From the NCBI RefSeq assembly GCF_013337685.1, contig NZ_SUQN01000005.1, positions 310,001 to 374,000 on the forward strand: DNA of 64,000 nt, given 5' to 3'. This DNA is from Citrobacter gillenii. GTDB taxonomy: Bacteria > Pseudomonadota > Gammaproteobacteria > Enterobacterales > Enterobacteriaceae. Shown one piece after another: positions 19,929 through 34,828 of this stretch (the stretch's first letter is position 1; the number at the start of each line of letters is the position of its first letter). The notes beneath the pieces are model-generated. The model did not search any database and was not told where the DNA came from. It saw only the letters and a list, made by a program, of their open reading frames with translations. A program made the position numbers and the translations under genes.

Positions 19929-21070
19929 TCTTGTTCCAGTACGTTTACCCAGGCCGCATGGGGTTCAGGAAGCACGGTGGGTAATCCTTTAGGGATCCGT
20001 GCCTGCAGAGCTTCACGTTGTGCCGCAGGTAATTTTTGCGGGTCGAGAACCGAAGGGTCGCCCCAGTAGGCGGGATCGGCTTTACGCAGTTGCGCCTCCG
20101 GAGAGAGCAGGAAGTTGGCGACGACTTTCGCCCCTGCGCTGGCGCTGGCGTTAGCCGGGATCGTGACAAAATGCACGTTGCCAATCATGCCTTGCGTAAA
20201 ACCAAAGCTGTAGCTGTTTTTGGGCAATTCACCGCTGACCACTTTTTGTTGTGCATGCGCGGGGTTAAAGGTCAGCGACAAGCGCAGTACGCCGTTGTTC
20301 AGCAGCGTATCCATTCGTGCGGGCGTAGGCGGGAAGTCTTTACCTTCACGCCATAAAAACGGATGCAGCGTGTCAAGATACTGCCACAGCGGAGCCGTAA
20401 CATCAGCGAACGTCGCGGTATCGGGCGCCATTTTCAACGCTTGTGGTTGGGTAGTAAGCGCCATCAGCAACTGCTCAAGAAATGCAGTCCCGGTAAAATC
20501 CGGGGGGCGCGGGTAGGTCACCGTACCAGGATGCGCTTTGGCAAATGCCAGCAGCGCCTGCGGGGTTTGTGGTGGCTGTTCGGTCACATCACGGTTAGCG
20601 ATAAAAGTAAGCTGCGCGCCTCCCCACGGTGACTCGGCTCCCTCTGTAGGGATGGAGAAGTCTTCGCTGACAGGCTGCAGGGTATCAACGTAGCGCCAGT
20701 TGGGTAGCGTCTGCGCCCACTGCGTTTGCAGCAGGTTTGCCTCTTTCAGCGTACGGAAGTTTTCACCGTTCACCCACAGTAAATCGACAGAGCCGCCGGT
20801 TTTACGCCCGGAAGCGGCCTCTGTTTGAATACGCTTAACCGCGTCGGCAGCATCGGCCAGACGCACGATTTTCAGGTTAATGGCGTAATGTGTTTTCATC
20901 TCGCCGCTTACCCAGTCGAGATATTGGTTCACTGCGTTATCGCCTCCCCAGGCGTTGAACCACACCGTCTGGCCACGGGCGTCGTTTTTGATCTGCTGCC
21001 AGCTGTGATCTTGCGCGAAGGTCGCCAGCGGTGAAAACAGCAAACTCAGGCACAATAAGCAATAACGCAT
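19901..21070 (-). CDS. ynjB: ABC transporter substrate-binding protein YnjB
   Basis: 389 residues. A signal peptide is present (MRYCLLCLSLLFSPLATFA, cut before QD), so it is periplasmic. The mature part is a type 2 solute-binding protein with VWFNAWGGDNAVNQYLDW near the start of the first lobe. It delivers an unidentified ligand to YnjCD. The nearby sulfurtransferase YnjE hints at a sulfur compound, but this is inference. Upstream lies ydjZ, 26 bases away. Confidence 0.92.
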   Translation of the reverse strand: MRYCLLCLSLLFSPLATFAQDHSWQQIKNDARGQTVWFNAWGGDNAVNQYLDWVSGEMKTHYAINLKIVRLADAADAVKRIQTEAASGRKTGGSVDLLWVNGENFRTLKEANLLQTQWAQTLPNWRYVDTLQPVSEDFSIPTEGAESPWGGAQLTFIANRDVTEQPPQTPQALLAFAKAHPGTVTYPRPPDFTGTAFLEQLLMALTTQPQALKMAPDTATFADVTAPLWQYLDTLHPFLWREGKDFPPTPARMDTLLNNGVLRLSLTFNPAHAQQKVVSGELPKNSYSFGFTQGMIGNVHFVTIPANASASAGAKVVANFLLSPEAQLRKADPAYWGDPSVLDPQKLPAAQREALQARIPKGLPTVLPEPHAAWVNVLEQEWLRRYGTH

Positions 21071-21096
21071 ACACTCTCCAGTTGTTAAGGGGGGCC

Positions 21097-21804
21097 TCAG
21101 ACGTGTTTTCTGTGCCGTTCAAGATAAATGCTTCTCGCCACGGAGATAACCACAGTCAGCGCAAATAATACAAATAGCCCGGTCACGAACCAGAATGCTC
21201 CTCCGGTTAACAGGCTGCCGGCCCAGGAATAGACGAGTGTCGCGGGTAGCTGACCGACGCCGGTGGCGAGGAAAAAATGACGAAAGCGGATCGATGTCAG
21301 ACCGGCGGCGTAACTGACCGGATCAAAGGGAACGAAAGGTAACAGGCGACAGACCAGAATAGTGTGTTTGCCGTAGCGTGCAAAAAAGGCGTCCATGCTA
21401 TTCAACACCGTTTTTCCGGTCAGCTTTTCCACCGTGCTACGACCAAAAACACGGGCGATGAAAAAGCATAGCGCCGCGCCAGCCATTGCGCTGGTCCAGG
21501 AGAGTACGCCTCCCCAGAATGCGCCGAACAATGACGCATTGGCAAAGGTGATCACAAACGCCGGAAGCGGGGCGATAATGGCTTGTAAGATCATTAAGCA
21601 AAACGATACCACCGCAGCCTGAGCACCGTATGACCGAATGAGATTTTCAATGGCGTGCTGGTCAACCGTGGCGAATGCCGCCAGGCTGTGACTGACAAAA
21701 TCACTGACGCCGGGCACCCATACCCAGGCGATCGGCGCCAGCAATAACAGGAGAATCAGCCCGGTCCGGCAATAGCGTATGACGTGCGTTTTGTTCAGCT
21801 TCAT
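21097..21804 (-). CDS. ydjZ: TVP38/TMEM64 (DedA-like) membrane protein YdjZ
   Basis: 235 residues with several membrane spans and the family's central motif region: FGAFWGG, then the LTGKTVLNSMDAFFARYGKH loop, and RLLPFVPFDPVSYAAGL. Members of this superfamily move lipids or act in membrane homeostasis; no defined substrate is known for YdjZ. It overlaps ydjX by 4 bases (ATGA). In K-12 a ferredoxin-like gene, ydjY, separates ydjX and ydjZ; it is missing here. Confidence 0.9.
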   Translation of the reverse strand: MKLNKTHVIRYCRTGLILLLLLAPIAWVWVPGVSDFVSHSLAAFATVDQHAIENLIRSYGAQAAVVSFCLMILQAIIAPLPAFVITFANASLFGAFWGGVLSWTSAMAGAALCFFIARVFGRSTVEKLTGKTVLNSMDAFFARYGKHTILVCRLLPFVPFDPVSYAAGLTSIRFRHFFLATGVGQLPATLVYSWAGSLLTGGAFWFVTGLFVLFALTVVISVARSIYLERHRKHV

Positions 21805-22445
21805 GATTTATCGGCTAACTCACGTTGGACAGAGGGATCAATACGCTTCACGCGGGCCCAGGCTTTGGCTGCCTGTACCAGGGTAAATATAATAATGCCA
21901 GCAATACTGAGTTTAACCATAAACGCCAGGGTGATACCGTCGCTGACGAGTTCATGCGACATGAGCGTATAGATGAACAGGCCGGGGAAGGTGGTGAGCG
22001 CAGAAATGACGGTGAATGACCAGAATGGGATGGCGGTCAGCCCATAGGCATAATTTTGAATATTGTACGGGAATAACGGCACCAGGCGGGTGAGGATCAG
22101 AAAATCGCTACCGCTTTGGGCAATGCCTTTTTCTATCGCCTGGAAGGTGGCCGTATGCCCGACATATTTCAGCAGCAGGTCGCGACCCAGCCAGCGGGCA
22201 AGTAAGAACGACAGCGCCGAGGCCACGGTGGCTGCAAACAGCGATACAAGCGTCCCCACCAGCGGGCCAAACAGGATACCGCCGACGATCACCAGCATGC
22301 TGCCGGGTATCAGACACAGCGCAGCGACGATAAACAGCAGAATGTACAGCACGTAGCCGTATATGCCGCTCTGGCGGATGAGATCTTGTAAAAGGTGGAA
22401 ATGGGTTATCAGGCCACTCAGGCCAGAATAATGGAGAACGCCCAC
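21801..22445 (-). CDS. ydjX: TVP38/TMEM64 (DedA-like) membrane protein YdjX, start disrupted
   Basis: 214 residues if translation begins at the GTG at 22445. Family motifs are intact: GGILFGPLVGT, LLARWLGRD and LTRLVPLFPYNIQNYAYGL. The same frame stays open upstream to 22508 and encodes KRSSHKAEY and a hydrophobic run that matches the usual N-terminus and first membrane span. The ATG with a strong AGGAG at 22510-22512 is one base out of frame: it reads ATG followed by five A residues and stops after six codons. With four A residues it would fuse perfectly. The gene is therefore either 5'-frameshifted, slips on the A run, or uses a weak internal start. Confidence 0.78.
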   Translation of the reverse strand: MGVLHYSGLSGLITHFHLLQDLIRQSGIYGYVLYILLFIVAALCLIPGSMLVIVGGILFGPLVGTLVSLFAATVASALSFLLARWLGRDLLLKYVGHTATFQAIEKGIAQSGSDFLILTRLVPLFPYNIQNYAYGLTAIPFWSFTVISALTTFPGLFIYTLMSHELVSDGITLAFMVKLSIAGIIIFTLVQAAKAWARVKRIDPSVQRELADKS

Positions 22446-22680
22446 CAGGACACAGAGGAGTAGCGCAACGATCAGCAGTCTGTATTCTGCTTTATGCGAA
22501 CTTCTTTTTCATGGGGGTCTCCTGTAATACCGAGGGTAATAACGCGTTTCGCCAGCGAAAGTGCGCGCGAAGATATAATAAATCCCCGTTGGCAACAATG
22601 TATTACCGTGGTTTTTTTGATTTTGCTCAGGCTACACCGGCTCTCCAGGCAAGGCCCGGAGAGTGGCAACGCTCAGGCGA

Positions 22681-23487
22681 TCAGACGCGGAATTTGGCCC
22701 ATACCGGCGCATGGTCGGACGGTTTTTCCATACTGCGGATCTCATAGTCGATGCCGGTTTCTTCGCAGCGCTCCGCCAGCGGGTTGCTCGCCAGCAGCAG
22801 ATCGATACGCAGACCACGGTTATCGTCAAAGCCTTTTGAACGGTAATCAAACCACGAGTACTGGTCGGCGGTGTCCGGATGTGCGTGACGGAACGTGTCC
22901 ACCAGACCCCATCCCATCAGTCGTTCCATCCACTCACGCTCTTCCGGCAGGAAGGAGCACTTGCCGGTACGCAGCCAGCGTTTGCGATTCTCTTCACCAA
23001 TGCCGATGTCCAGATCGGTTGGGCTGATATTCATATCTCCCATGATCAGCACCGGATTGTCGCGCTTCAGTTCAGTCTCCAGATAGTTTTGCAGGTTCTG
23101 ATAAAACGCGGCTTTGGCCGGGAACTTCAGCGGGTGGTCACGGCTTTCGCCTTGCGGAAAATAGCCGTTAATCACGGTGATATTCCCCAGTGGAGACGGG
23201 ATTTCGGCCATGATAATACGGCGCTGAGCTTCTTCGTCATCGTTCGGGAAGCCACGACGCACCGAAATGGGCGTTTCTTTCGTCAGCAGCGCGACGCCGT
23301 AATGGCCTTTTTGACCGTGATAGAAAACGTTGTAACCCAGCTTTGCGACCTCTTCGAGAGGGAACATGTCATCGTGGACTTTTGTCTCCTGCAAGCCGAT
23401 CACATCCGGTTGGTGTTTTTCGACAATGGCTGCCAGTTGATGAGGACGGGCACGCAGGCCGTTGATATTAAAAGAGACAAATTTCAT
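22681..23487 (-). CDS. xthA: Exodeoxyribonuclease III / AP endonuclease
   Basis: 268 residues from the ATG at 23487, the standard length. It cuts 5' to abasic sites, removes 3' blocking groups and is a 3'-5' exonuclease on duplex DNA. Metal ligand Glu34 (LQETKVHDD), the [10 protein letters not shown] loop and catalytic His259 (KPSDHAPVW) are present. Upstream in-frame starts to 23562 add residues unlike the family. Downstream on the same strand are ydjX and ydjZ. Confidence 0.97.
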   Translation of the reverse strand: MKFVSFNINGLRARPHQLAAIVEKHQPDVIGLQETKVHDDMFPLEEVAKLGYNVFYHGQKGHYGVALLTKETPISVRRGFPNDDEEAQRRIIMAEIPSPLGNITVINGYFPQGESRDHPLKFPAKAAFYQNLQNYLETELKRDNPVLIMGDMNISPTDLDIGIGEENRKRWLRTGKCSFLPEEREWMERLMGWGLVDTFRHAHPDTADQYSWFDYRSKGFDDNRGLRIDLLLASNPLAERCEETGIDYEIRSMEKPSDHAPVWAKFRV

Positions 23488-28990
<5,503 letters not shown>

Positions 28991-28998
<8 letters not shown>

Positions 28999-29956
28999 CT
29001 TTCTGGCCCTGACCCTCGCGGGAACCTCGCCGGATATCACCCACGGTGAGGCTCATGGTTTTAACTGGCGGTGGACAGGGCACGGGATGCTGGAGCTGAC
29101 GCCGGTCGCCGAGGTTGATCGTTCGTTGGTGATCTCTGCAGGTATTCATGGCAATGAAACGGCACCGGTTGAGATGCTGGATGCGCTGCTGTCCGCGCTT
29201 TTTCGTGGCGAGTTGACGCTGACATGGCGGTTGCTGGTGATTCTGGGCAATCCGCAGGCGCTGGCAGAGGGGAAGCGCTATTGCCATAGCGACATGAACC
29301 GTATGTTTGGCGGGCGCTGGCAGATATTTGTCGAGAGCGGTGAAACGCGGCGCGCCCGCGAACTTGAGCTGTGCCTGGAAGCGTTTTATTCGCGCACCAG
29401 GGAGTCCGTGCGCTGGCATCTGGATCTGCACACCGCCATTCGCGGTTCGCATCATCTGCGCTTTGGCGTACTGCCGCAGCGCAACGTGCCCTGGGACGAA
29501 GGGTTTCTATCGTGGCTGGGGGATGCGGGACTGGAGGCGCTGGTTTTCCATCAGACACCGGGCGGGACATTTACCCATTTCAGTGGCGAGCATTTCGGTG
29601 CGCTGGCCTGTACGCTGGAGCTGGGTAAGGCTCTGGCGTTCGGGCAAAACGATTTGACGCAGTTTGCTCACACGGCGGAGGCGTTGGCGGCTTTGTTGCA
29701 GGGTGAGCGTGCATCATCCACGCAAACCACGCCGCTGCGCTATCGCGTGGTGTCGCAAATCACGCGACACAGCGACGATTTTATTCTTCATATGGACAAT
29801 CAGACGCTGAATTTTACCCCTTTTAACGAGGGCACATTGCTGGCGCAGGACGGCGATGCGCGTTTTGTTGTTACTCATGATGTCGAATATGTGCTGTTTC
29901 CCAACCCAAACGTGGCCTGTGGTTTACGCGCGGGGCTGATGCTGGAAAGGTTATAA
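28991..29956 (+). CDS. astE: Succinylglutamate desuccinylase
   Basis: 321 residues. It releases glutamate and succinate in the last AST step. Zinc carboxypeptidase-like motifs are present: [13 protein letters not shown] with His and Glu ligands, [11 protein letters not shown], and [14 protein letters not shown] with the third ligand. It starts 8 bases inside astB. It is the last gene of the astCADBE operon; a U-rich sequence with CCTCGGGTTTATCTCCGGGGG follows at about 29969. Confidence 0.95.
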
Positions 29957-30303
29957 TCAATATCTTTCCCTCGGGTTTATCTCCGGGGGGTATTTTTTTT
30001 GTGTGCGCTTTCATTATTACGGATTATTCCTGGTAAGTTGCTTTATTAATAATCAGGCTTCAGGTATAGTTCTCCATAATCCTTTCAAAATCATCCTGTT
30101 GTAATATTTAATTTCAATTCTGCGCAATTAATTCTTTTTTTCTCCATAATTGATGAGAATTTGTTTTTTATACTTTCATTGTTTTACCGTTGCTCTGATT
30201 AATTGACGCTTCTACCGGTAAAGTTAATCTCGTCAACACGACATCCGATGAGATAAGCATCGTAAGAATGTCGTCAGAATAACTGAAAGGAAGGATAGAA
30301 ATT
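29957..30303 (+). promoter_or_regulatory. astE-spy intergenic region with two BaeR-type boxes
   Basis: 347 bases, AT-rich. TTTTTCTCCATAATTGAT at 30137-30154 matches the published BaeR consensus TTTTTCTCCATDATTGGC at 16 of 18 positions. A second, weaker copy, AGTTCTCCATAATCC, is at 30068-30082. BaeR and CpxR activation of spy is established in E. coli. A GTAAA at 30218-30222 could be half of a CpxR box, but I could not find a well-spaced partner. AGGAAGGA precedes the spy start. Confidence 0.75.
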
Positions 30304-30789
30304 ATGCGTAAACTGACTGCTCTGTTTGTTGCCTCTACTCTGGCGCTGGGCGCTGCAAATCTGGCACACGCCGCTGATACCACAACTACCGCTCCGGCTG
30401 ATGCCAAACCGATGATGCACCATAACGGCAAGTTTGGCCCGCACCACGACATGATGTTTAAAGATCTGAATCTGACTGATGCGCAGAAACAGCAGATCCG
30501 CGACATTATGAAAGGCCAGCGCGATCAGATGAAACGTCCGCCGCTGGAAGAACGCCGTGCAATGCACGATATCATCGCCAGCGACAGCTTCGACAAAGCG
30601 AAAGCTGAAGCGCAGATTGCGAAGATGGAAGAACAGCGCAAAGCTAATATGCTGGCGCATATGGAAACCCAGAACAAGATTTACAACATCCTGACGCCGG
30701 AACAGAAAAAACAGTTTAATGCCAATTTTGAGAAGCGTCTGACAGAACGCGCGGCGCAGAAAGGTAAAATGCCAGAGGCTGCTGAGTAA
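30304..30789 (+). CDS. spy: Periplasmic ATP-independent chaperone Spy
   Basis: 161 residues. A signal peptide (MRKLTALFVASTLALGAANL, cut at AHAA) exports it to the periplasm. The mature chain is helical, charged and rich in Met, Gln and Lys, with two LTxxQ motifs, NLTDAQKQQ and ILTPEQKKQ. Spy forms a cradle-shaped dimer that keeps proteins from aggregating and is strongly induced by envelope stress through BaeSR and CpxAR. BaeR-like boxes lie upstream. Confidence 0.96.
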   Translation: MRKLTALFVASTLALGAANLAHAADTTTTAPADAKPMMHHNGKFGPHHDMMFKDLNLTDAQKQQIRDIMKGQRDQMKRPPLEERRAMHDIIASDSFDKAKAEAQIAKMEEQRKANMLAHMETQNKIYNILTPEQKKQFNANFEKRLTERAAQKGKMPEAAE

Positions 30790-31131
30790 CCGATTAGCGT
30801 CTACACTACATTATTCGCGTTGTGTCTGGGCATTGCTCAGGACGGCGCGAATCAAAACTCAAGACCGCCGGTCTTGTCCACAACACGTTTAACGAGGTGG
30901 GCAGGATCGGCGGTTTTTTCTTTCCAGCCTATTGCACCCTGCAACCGACACGCTATTCTCCTGAAGCCTGCGAAAATTCTACCTGGATCAGCGCGTTAAT
31001 CTTTTTTCTTAAAACGTCCTCATCCTCGCTAAGGCAAATCAACTCTGCTGCCGATAACAATAAATGTGCAGAGTGAACTTATGGCGGCCAGGGAGCGTCA
31101 CGCTGACGTACCGCGCCTTTCTGGAGGGATG
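30790..31131 (+). other. spy-ves intergenic region with a candidate terminator
   Basis: 342 bases. A hairpin of CAAGACC, GCC loop, GGTCTTG sits at 30860-30876. The same ACCGCCG (30864-30870) can instead pair with CGGCGGT (30908-30914), which runs straight into six or seven T residues. The second pairing is a plausible, long-looped spy terminator. No convincing ves promoter was identified. Confidence 0.4.
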
Positions 31132-31707
31132 ATGGAATACTTTGATATCCGCAAAATGCCGGTTAATCTTTGGCGCAATGGTGCGGGTGAAACGCGAGAG
31201 ATTTGTTGTTTTCCGCCAGCGACCCGCGATTTTCACTGGCGGGCAAGTATCGCGTCCATTGCCGCGAACGGTGAGTTTTCTCTTTTCCCGGGCGTAGAGC
31301 GAGTGATTACCCTGCTGGAAGGAGGCGAAGTGACTCTGGAAGGCGCCAATCCCTTCAGCCATACCCTGAAACAGCATCAACCGTTCACCTTTGCGGGCGA
31401 TCAGGTAGTCAAAGCCAAACTGACAGAAGGTCAGATGTCGATGGATTTCAATATTATGACCCGTCGTGATGTCTGCCAGGCCAAAGTCAGGGTTGCGGAT
31501 CGAACGTTTACCACCTTTGGTTCGCGCGGCGGTGTGGTGTTTGTGTTAAGCGGAGCCTGGCAGTTGGGCGATAAGTTACTGACGGCGGACCAGGGCGCAT
31601 GCTGGCACGACGGCAAGCACACGCTGCGGTTGTTAAAAGCGGAAGGGAAGCTGCTGTTTAGTGAGATTAACTGGATGCCGGGGCATTCGCCGGATCCAGT
31701 TCAATAA
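31132..31707 (+). CDS. ves: HutD/Ves family cupin protein
   Basis: 191 residues from the ATG at 31132, preceded by GGAGGGATG. It matches Ves of E. coli, a cold- and stress-inducible protein of the HutD family, which has a bicupin fold. Conserved blocks are [29 protein letters not shown] and RVITLLEGG. The biochemical role is not known. Its 3' end overlaps cho on the opposite strand by 41 bases. Confidence 0.92.
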   Translation: MEYFDIRKMPVNLWRNGAGETREICCFPPATRDFHWRASIASIAANGEFSLFPGVERVITLLEGGEVTLEGANPFSHTLKQHQPFTFAGDQVVKAKLTEGQMSMDFNIMTRRDVCQAKVRVADRTFTTFGSRGGVVFVLSGAWQLGDKLLTADQGACWHDGKHTLRLLKAEGKLLFSEINWMPGHSPDPVQ

Positions 31708-32554
31708 TGTCATAGTGACCGGACATTACCGGCCGGCAGAGAATTTTGTAACCATCATGATCGAAGCCGGCGGGCATTCGTGCCAGCGTAGCGGCTTCAT
31801 CCAGCGATGAAACCGCGCCCAGCCATAGCCAGTTATTGATAATGTGATATTGGGTCATTTCTGCGCGGCTTTCTTTTAGCGCAATCGCATTGCTCCACGG
31901 CCAGCAGAGCACACGCAATCTTTCCAGTCCCGCCATCAGACGCAGATGATGCGCCTCGGGACTTTCTTTCCCACAGCAGGCTCCGGCGCAACGTTTAAGC
32001 GCTGAGCGAAAGCAGGCGCGACCGCGACTTAGCGGCTCCAGTCCCAGCAAACCGTAGCAAAGCTGGTGCTCGTCGGCGACCGTCTGTAATGCCTGCAGCG
32101 CCGCACGCTGGTGTGCAAACAGGCCAAACAGATTCGGGGTATGTGAAAAATCCACATCGCGCGCGTAGATAACCTGGACGCGTTGATCGGTTAATTGCAG
32201 AGCACAGAGTTGGCGAGTGCGGCGCAGGCGCTTATTGAATAAAGGTTGTTGCTCTTTAATTAGCCGTGCCTCCAGCAACAGGGCACCCATTTCACCCGCG
32301 GTGCAAATCCAGGTAATACGTCGGGATTGATGCAGCATGGCCGCTTCGTCTGCGTTGCGTAGATGCGCCATCACCCGGCTGCGAACATTGATGCTTTTAC
32401 CGATATAAAGCGGCATGGTGTCACTTTCGCCGTGAAACAGATAAACACCGGGCGTGGCCGGAAGCGCTTGTAAAAAGGGGCGCAGTTGCTCGGGGTACTC
32501 ATAAATTGCAGCTGCTTCAAAGGTAATACGAGGGGCTGATTGGCGGCGTACCAC
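31667..32554 (-). CDS. cho: Excinuclease Cho (UvrC-like endonuclease)
   Basis: 295 residues from a GTG start with GGAG 8 bases upstream. The GIY-YIG nuclease domain of UvrC is at the N-terminus: [11 protein letters not shown] and [12 protein letters not shown], with the metal-binding Glu in [16 protein letters not shown]. It lacks the second nuclease and HhH parts of UvrC. Cho makes the 3' incision in UvrB-DNA complexes at lesions that UvrC handles poorly. A LexA-type box lies 16 bases upstream of the start, in keeping with SOS control. Confidence 0.95.
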   Translation of the reverse strand: MVRRQSAPRITFEAAAIYEYPEQLRPFLQALPATPGVYLFHGESDTMPLYIGKSINVRSRVMAHLRNADEAAMLHQSRRITWICTAGEMGALLLEARLIKEQQPLFNKRLRRTRQLCALQLTDQRVQVIYARDVDFSHTPNLFGLFAHQRAALQALQTVADEHQLCYGLLGLEPLSRGRACFRSALKRCAGACCGKESPEAHHLRLMAGLERLRVLCWPWSNAIALKESRAEMTQYHIINNWLWLGAVSSLDEAATLARMPAGFDHDGYKILCRPVMSGHYDIIELDPANAPASS

Positions 32555-32569
32555 TGTTTACTCCGGATG

Positions 32570-32585
32570 CTGGTTATTCATCCAG
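32570..32585 (-). promoter_or_regulatory. LexA-type SOS box upstream of cho
   Basis: CTGGATGAATAACCAG on the minus strand: CTG-N10-CAG with an AT-rich centre, the LexA operator pattern. It is 16 bases before the cho GTG. cho is a known SOS gene in E. coli. Confidence 0.85.
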
Positions 32586-32685
32586 TATAGCAGGCGATTG
32601 TTGATTAAAAAAGCAACATGTGTGAAGTTGTTGACGCCGGACATACGAAGCTTTGTTGCTGTCCGGCGTTATGCAAGAAGGTGGA

Positions 32686-33516
32686 TTACGCTTTTTTCCA
32701 GAAATCGTCAAACACCGTAATGGGCGTGCGACGTTTGTGTTCCGTCTTTAAATACCAGCCTTCAATTTTCTTCGCGATAGTATCATCCAGAATTTTGCCT
32801 TCCAGATAATCATCAATGTTGTCGTACGTTACGCCTAAGGCGGCTTCATCGGGCAGAGAAGGGCGATCGTCTTCGAGGTCGGCGGTAGGCGCTTTCTTAT
32901 ATAAGTGCTCCGGACAGCCTAGCGCGGCCAGCAGCTGTTTCCCCTGACGCTTGTTGAGGCGGAATAGTGGGTTAATGTCGGTGCCGCCATCGCCATATTT
33001 GGTGAAAAAGCCGGTAATCGCTTCCGCAGCGTGATCGGTGCCAACCACTACGCCGCTGGTCATTCCGGCGATGCTGTACTGTGCCTTCATACGTTCACGG
33101 GCTTTTTCATTACCGCGCACAAAATCGCTCAGCTCAATACCGGCTTCACGTAATGCCTGTTCGCTGGCCAGCACCGCAGCTTTGATATTGACGGTTAACA
33201 CGCGATCCGGCTGAATGAAGGTGATGGCGTCCTGGCAGTCCTGTTCATCGGCCTGCACACCGTAAGGGAGGCGCACGGCAATAAACTGCAGCGCGTCGTT
33301 CCCGGTCTCGTCGCGCAGCTCTGAAATGGCCATTTGGCATAACTTTCCGGCGAGCGTTGAATCCTGACCGCCGCTAATCCCTAATACCAGTGATTTCAGG
33401 AAAGGATAGGTTTTCAGATAGGATTTCAGAAAATCTACGCTACGGCGAATTTCTTCTTCTGCATTAATGTGCGGCTGTGCGCCAAGTGCCTGGATTATCT
33501 CTTGCTGCAGAGTCAT
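32686..33516 (-). CDS. nadE: NH3-dependent NAD synthetase
   Basis: 276 residues. It amidates nicotinate adenine dinucleotide to NAD with ammonia and ATP. The PP-loop [15 protein letters not shown] near residues 43-57 binds ATP. There is no N-terminal nitrilase domain, so this is the ammonia-using form. [20 protein letters not shown] is the conserved C-terminal core. It is divergent from osmE, with an ERIC element in the gap. Confidence 0.96.
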   Translation of the reverse strand: MTLQQEIIQALGAQPHINAEEEIRRSVDFLKSYLKTYPFLKSLVLGISGGQDSTLAGKLCQMAISELRDETGNDALQFIAVRLPYGVQADEQDCQDAITFIQPDRVLTVNIKAAVLASEQALREAGIELSDFVRGNEKARERMKAQYSIAGMTSGVVVGTDHAAEAITGFFTKYGDGGTDINPLFRLNKRQGKQLLAALGCPEHLYKKAPTADLEDDRPSLPDEAALGVTYDNIDDYLEGKILDDTIAKKIEGWYLKTEHKRRTPITVFDDFWKKA

Positions 33517-33850
33517 CTAACCCCTCCGAAAAAAATAATGACAAAAAATATGATCGGTTAAAGCTAACGCGTTGACGTCCAAACGACAAGGGATGCAGCC
33601 TGATATCGCAGTATTTTGTTTTAATATACCCGTCATACTTCAAGTTGCATGTGCGTCGGCTGCACTCGTTCTCCCCAGTCACTTACTTTAGTAAGCTCCT
33701 GGGGATTCGCTCCCTTGCCACCTTCCTGCAACTCGAATTATTTAGGGTATAGATTTTTCCGAAATGGTCTGAGACTCATCTGTAAGCTTGAAAAATGTGT
33801 TGTTGTGCTCCAGGCTTATATAACACGCTGAAAAACAAGAGGACGAGAAA
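33517..33850. other. nadE-osmE intergenic region
   Basis: 334 bases between divergent genes. The centre is a 127-bp ERIC element (33625-33751). The osmE side has GGCTTATATAACACGC (about 33812-33827), which contains a plausible -10, and AGAGGACGAG as ribosome site just before osmE. E. coli osmE is osmotically and sigma-S induced; that control cannot be shown from this sequence alone. Confidence 0.5.
33625..33751 (-). repeat. ERIC element (127 bp), copy 1
   Basis: Begins TATACCCGTCATACTTCAAG and ends TTTAGGGTATA. The internal blocks CCCCAGTCACTTACTTTAG and TAAGCTCCTGGGGATTCGC are the enterobacterial repetitive intergenic consensus. The length is exactly 127 bp. The second copy, at 58644-58770, is in the opposite orientation. 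Confidence 0.93.
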
Positions 33851-34192
33851 ATGAACAAGAATCTAACAGGAATTCTGGGTGCAGCGGCGGTATTGACTAT
33901 GCTGGCGGGGTGTACGGCCTACGATCGTACAAAAGACCAATTTGTTCAGCCCGTGGTGAAAGATGTGAAGAAAGGGATGAGCCGGGCGCAGGTTGCGCAG
34001 ATTGCCGGCAAGCCGTCTTCTGAAGTGACAATGGTGCATGCTCGCGGGACGTGTCAGACCTACATCCTGGGTCAACGAGATGGTAAAGCAGAGACCTATT
34101 TTGTAGCTTTGGATGATACGGGACACGTGGTTAATTCTGGTTATCAGACCTGTGCCGAGTACGACACCGATCCGCAGGCGGCGAAGCAGTAA
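33851..34192 (+). CDS. osmE: Osmotically inducible lipoprotein OsmE
   Basis: 113 residues. The lipobox LAGC at 18-21 follows a hydrophobic signal, so it is a lipoprotein. The mature part has the SmpA/OmlA-type fold, with [17 protein letters not shown] as the family helix and a Cys pair (CQT, CAE) that may form a disulfide. Its function is unknown beyond induction by osmotic stress and stationary phase. An intrinsic terminator follows. Confidence 0.94.
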   Translation: MNKNLTGILGAAAVLTMLAGCTAYDRTKDQFVQPVVKDVKKGMSRAQVAQIAGKPSSEVTMVHARGTCQTYILGQRDGKAETYFVALDDTGHVVNSGYQTCAEYDTDPQAAKQ

Positions 34193-34221
34193 CGACTGCT
34201 TAATGCCTGAGCACTCAACGG

Positions 34222-34246
34222 AACCGGCCATTGCGCCGGTTTTTTT
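34222..34246 (+). terminator. osmE terminator
   Basis: AACCGGC, a short loop and GCCGGTT followed by a run of T residues, 30 bases after the osmE stop. Confidence 0.88.
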
Positions 34247-34490
34247 GTGCCGTACGATCTTATTTAATGTCGCGAATTATTTGCCTGAAATGTGAGGGGT
34301 GTCATAACGCCAGGTCAATGAGAGACAATTTAGTTGGTCAAGGAAATACCATCCTCTGGTGCAATCCCGTATACTCATTTCAGCCACCTAAAAAAGTAAT
34401 TTAGCTGACGCAAGTTACCCAGAGCATGGATGCAGGTTATGGCTTGCGGAGTGTCTGGATGACAGATAATCGCATATGAGGATCGTTTTT
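34247..34490 (+). promoter_or_regulatory. chb operon promoter region with CRP-like site
   Basis: TGTGAGGGGTGTCATA at 34291-34306 fits the CRP consensus TGTGA-N6-TCACA with one mismatch. TATACT at 34370-34375 is a likely -10 with no good -35, as expected of an activator-dependent promoter. The E. coli operon is controlled by NagC, ChbR and CRP; I could not assign the NagC or ChbR sites with confidence. The predicted leader is about 110 bases. Confidence 0.6.
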
Positions 34491-34811
34491 ATGGAAAAGA
34501 AACACATTTATCTGTTTTGTTCTGCGGGCATGTCGACTTCCTTGTTAGTTTCAAAGATGCGTGCGCAGGCTGAAAAATACGAAGTACCGGTTATTATTGA
34601 AGCATTCCCTGAAACGCTGGCTGGGGAAAAAGGTCCTGTTGCTGACGTCGTGTTATTAGGCCCGCAAATTGCTTATATGTTACCCGAAATTCAGCGTTTG
34701 TTACCTAACAAGCCTGTAGAAGTGATTGACTCGCTGTTATATGGCAAAGTCGATGGTTTAGGCGTGCTTAAGGCTGCAGTTGCAGCAATTAAAAAAGCCG
34801 CAGCAAATTAA
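34491..34811 (+). CDS. chbB: PTS chitobiose transporter subunit IIB
   Basis: 106 residues from the ATG at 34491. The phosphorylated Cys10 is in [14 protein letters not shown], the P-loop typical of lactose-family IIB. It passes phosphate from ChbA to N,N'-diacetylchitobiose during uptake through ChbC. An ATG 15 bases upstream lacks family support. It is the first gene of chbBCARFG. The 85-base gap to chbC contains a ChiX-pairing sequence. Confidence 0.97.
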   Translation: MEKKHIYLFCSAGMSTSLLVSKMRAQAEKYEVPVIIEAFPETLAGEKGPVADVVLLGPQIAYMLPEIQRLLPNKPVEVIDSLLYGKVDGLGVLKAAVAAIKKAAAN

Positions 34812-34828
34812 TTATATTTTTTAAATTT

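Noticed and set aside
22472..22669. 65-codon minus-strand frame ahead of ydjX that shares its ATG region
   Set aside because: It exists only because of the frame offset at the A run, and has no signal, family or ribosome site of its own.
30218..30236. CpxR box (GTAAA-N5-GTAAA) upstream of spy
   Set aside because: One GTAAA is clear but its partner (GTCAA) is 9 bases away with a mismatch. CpxR control is known for E. coli spy but is not readable here with confidence.
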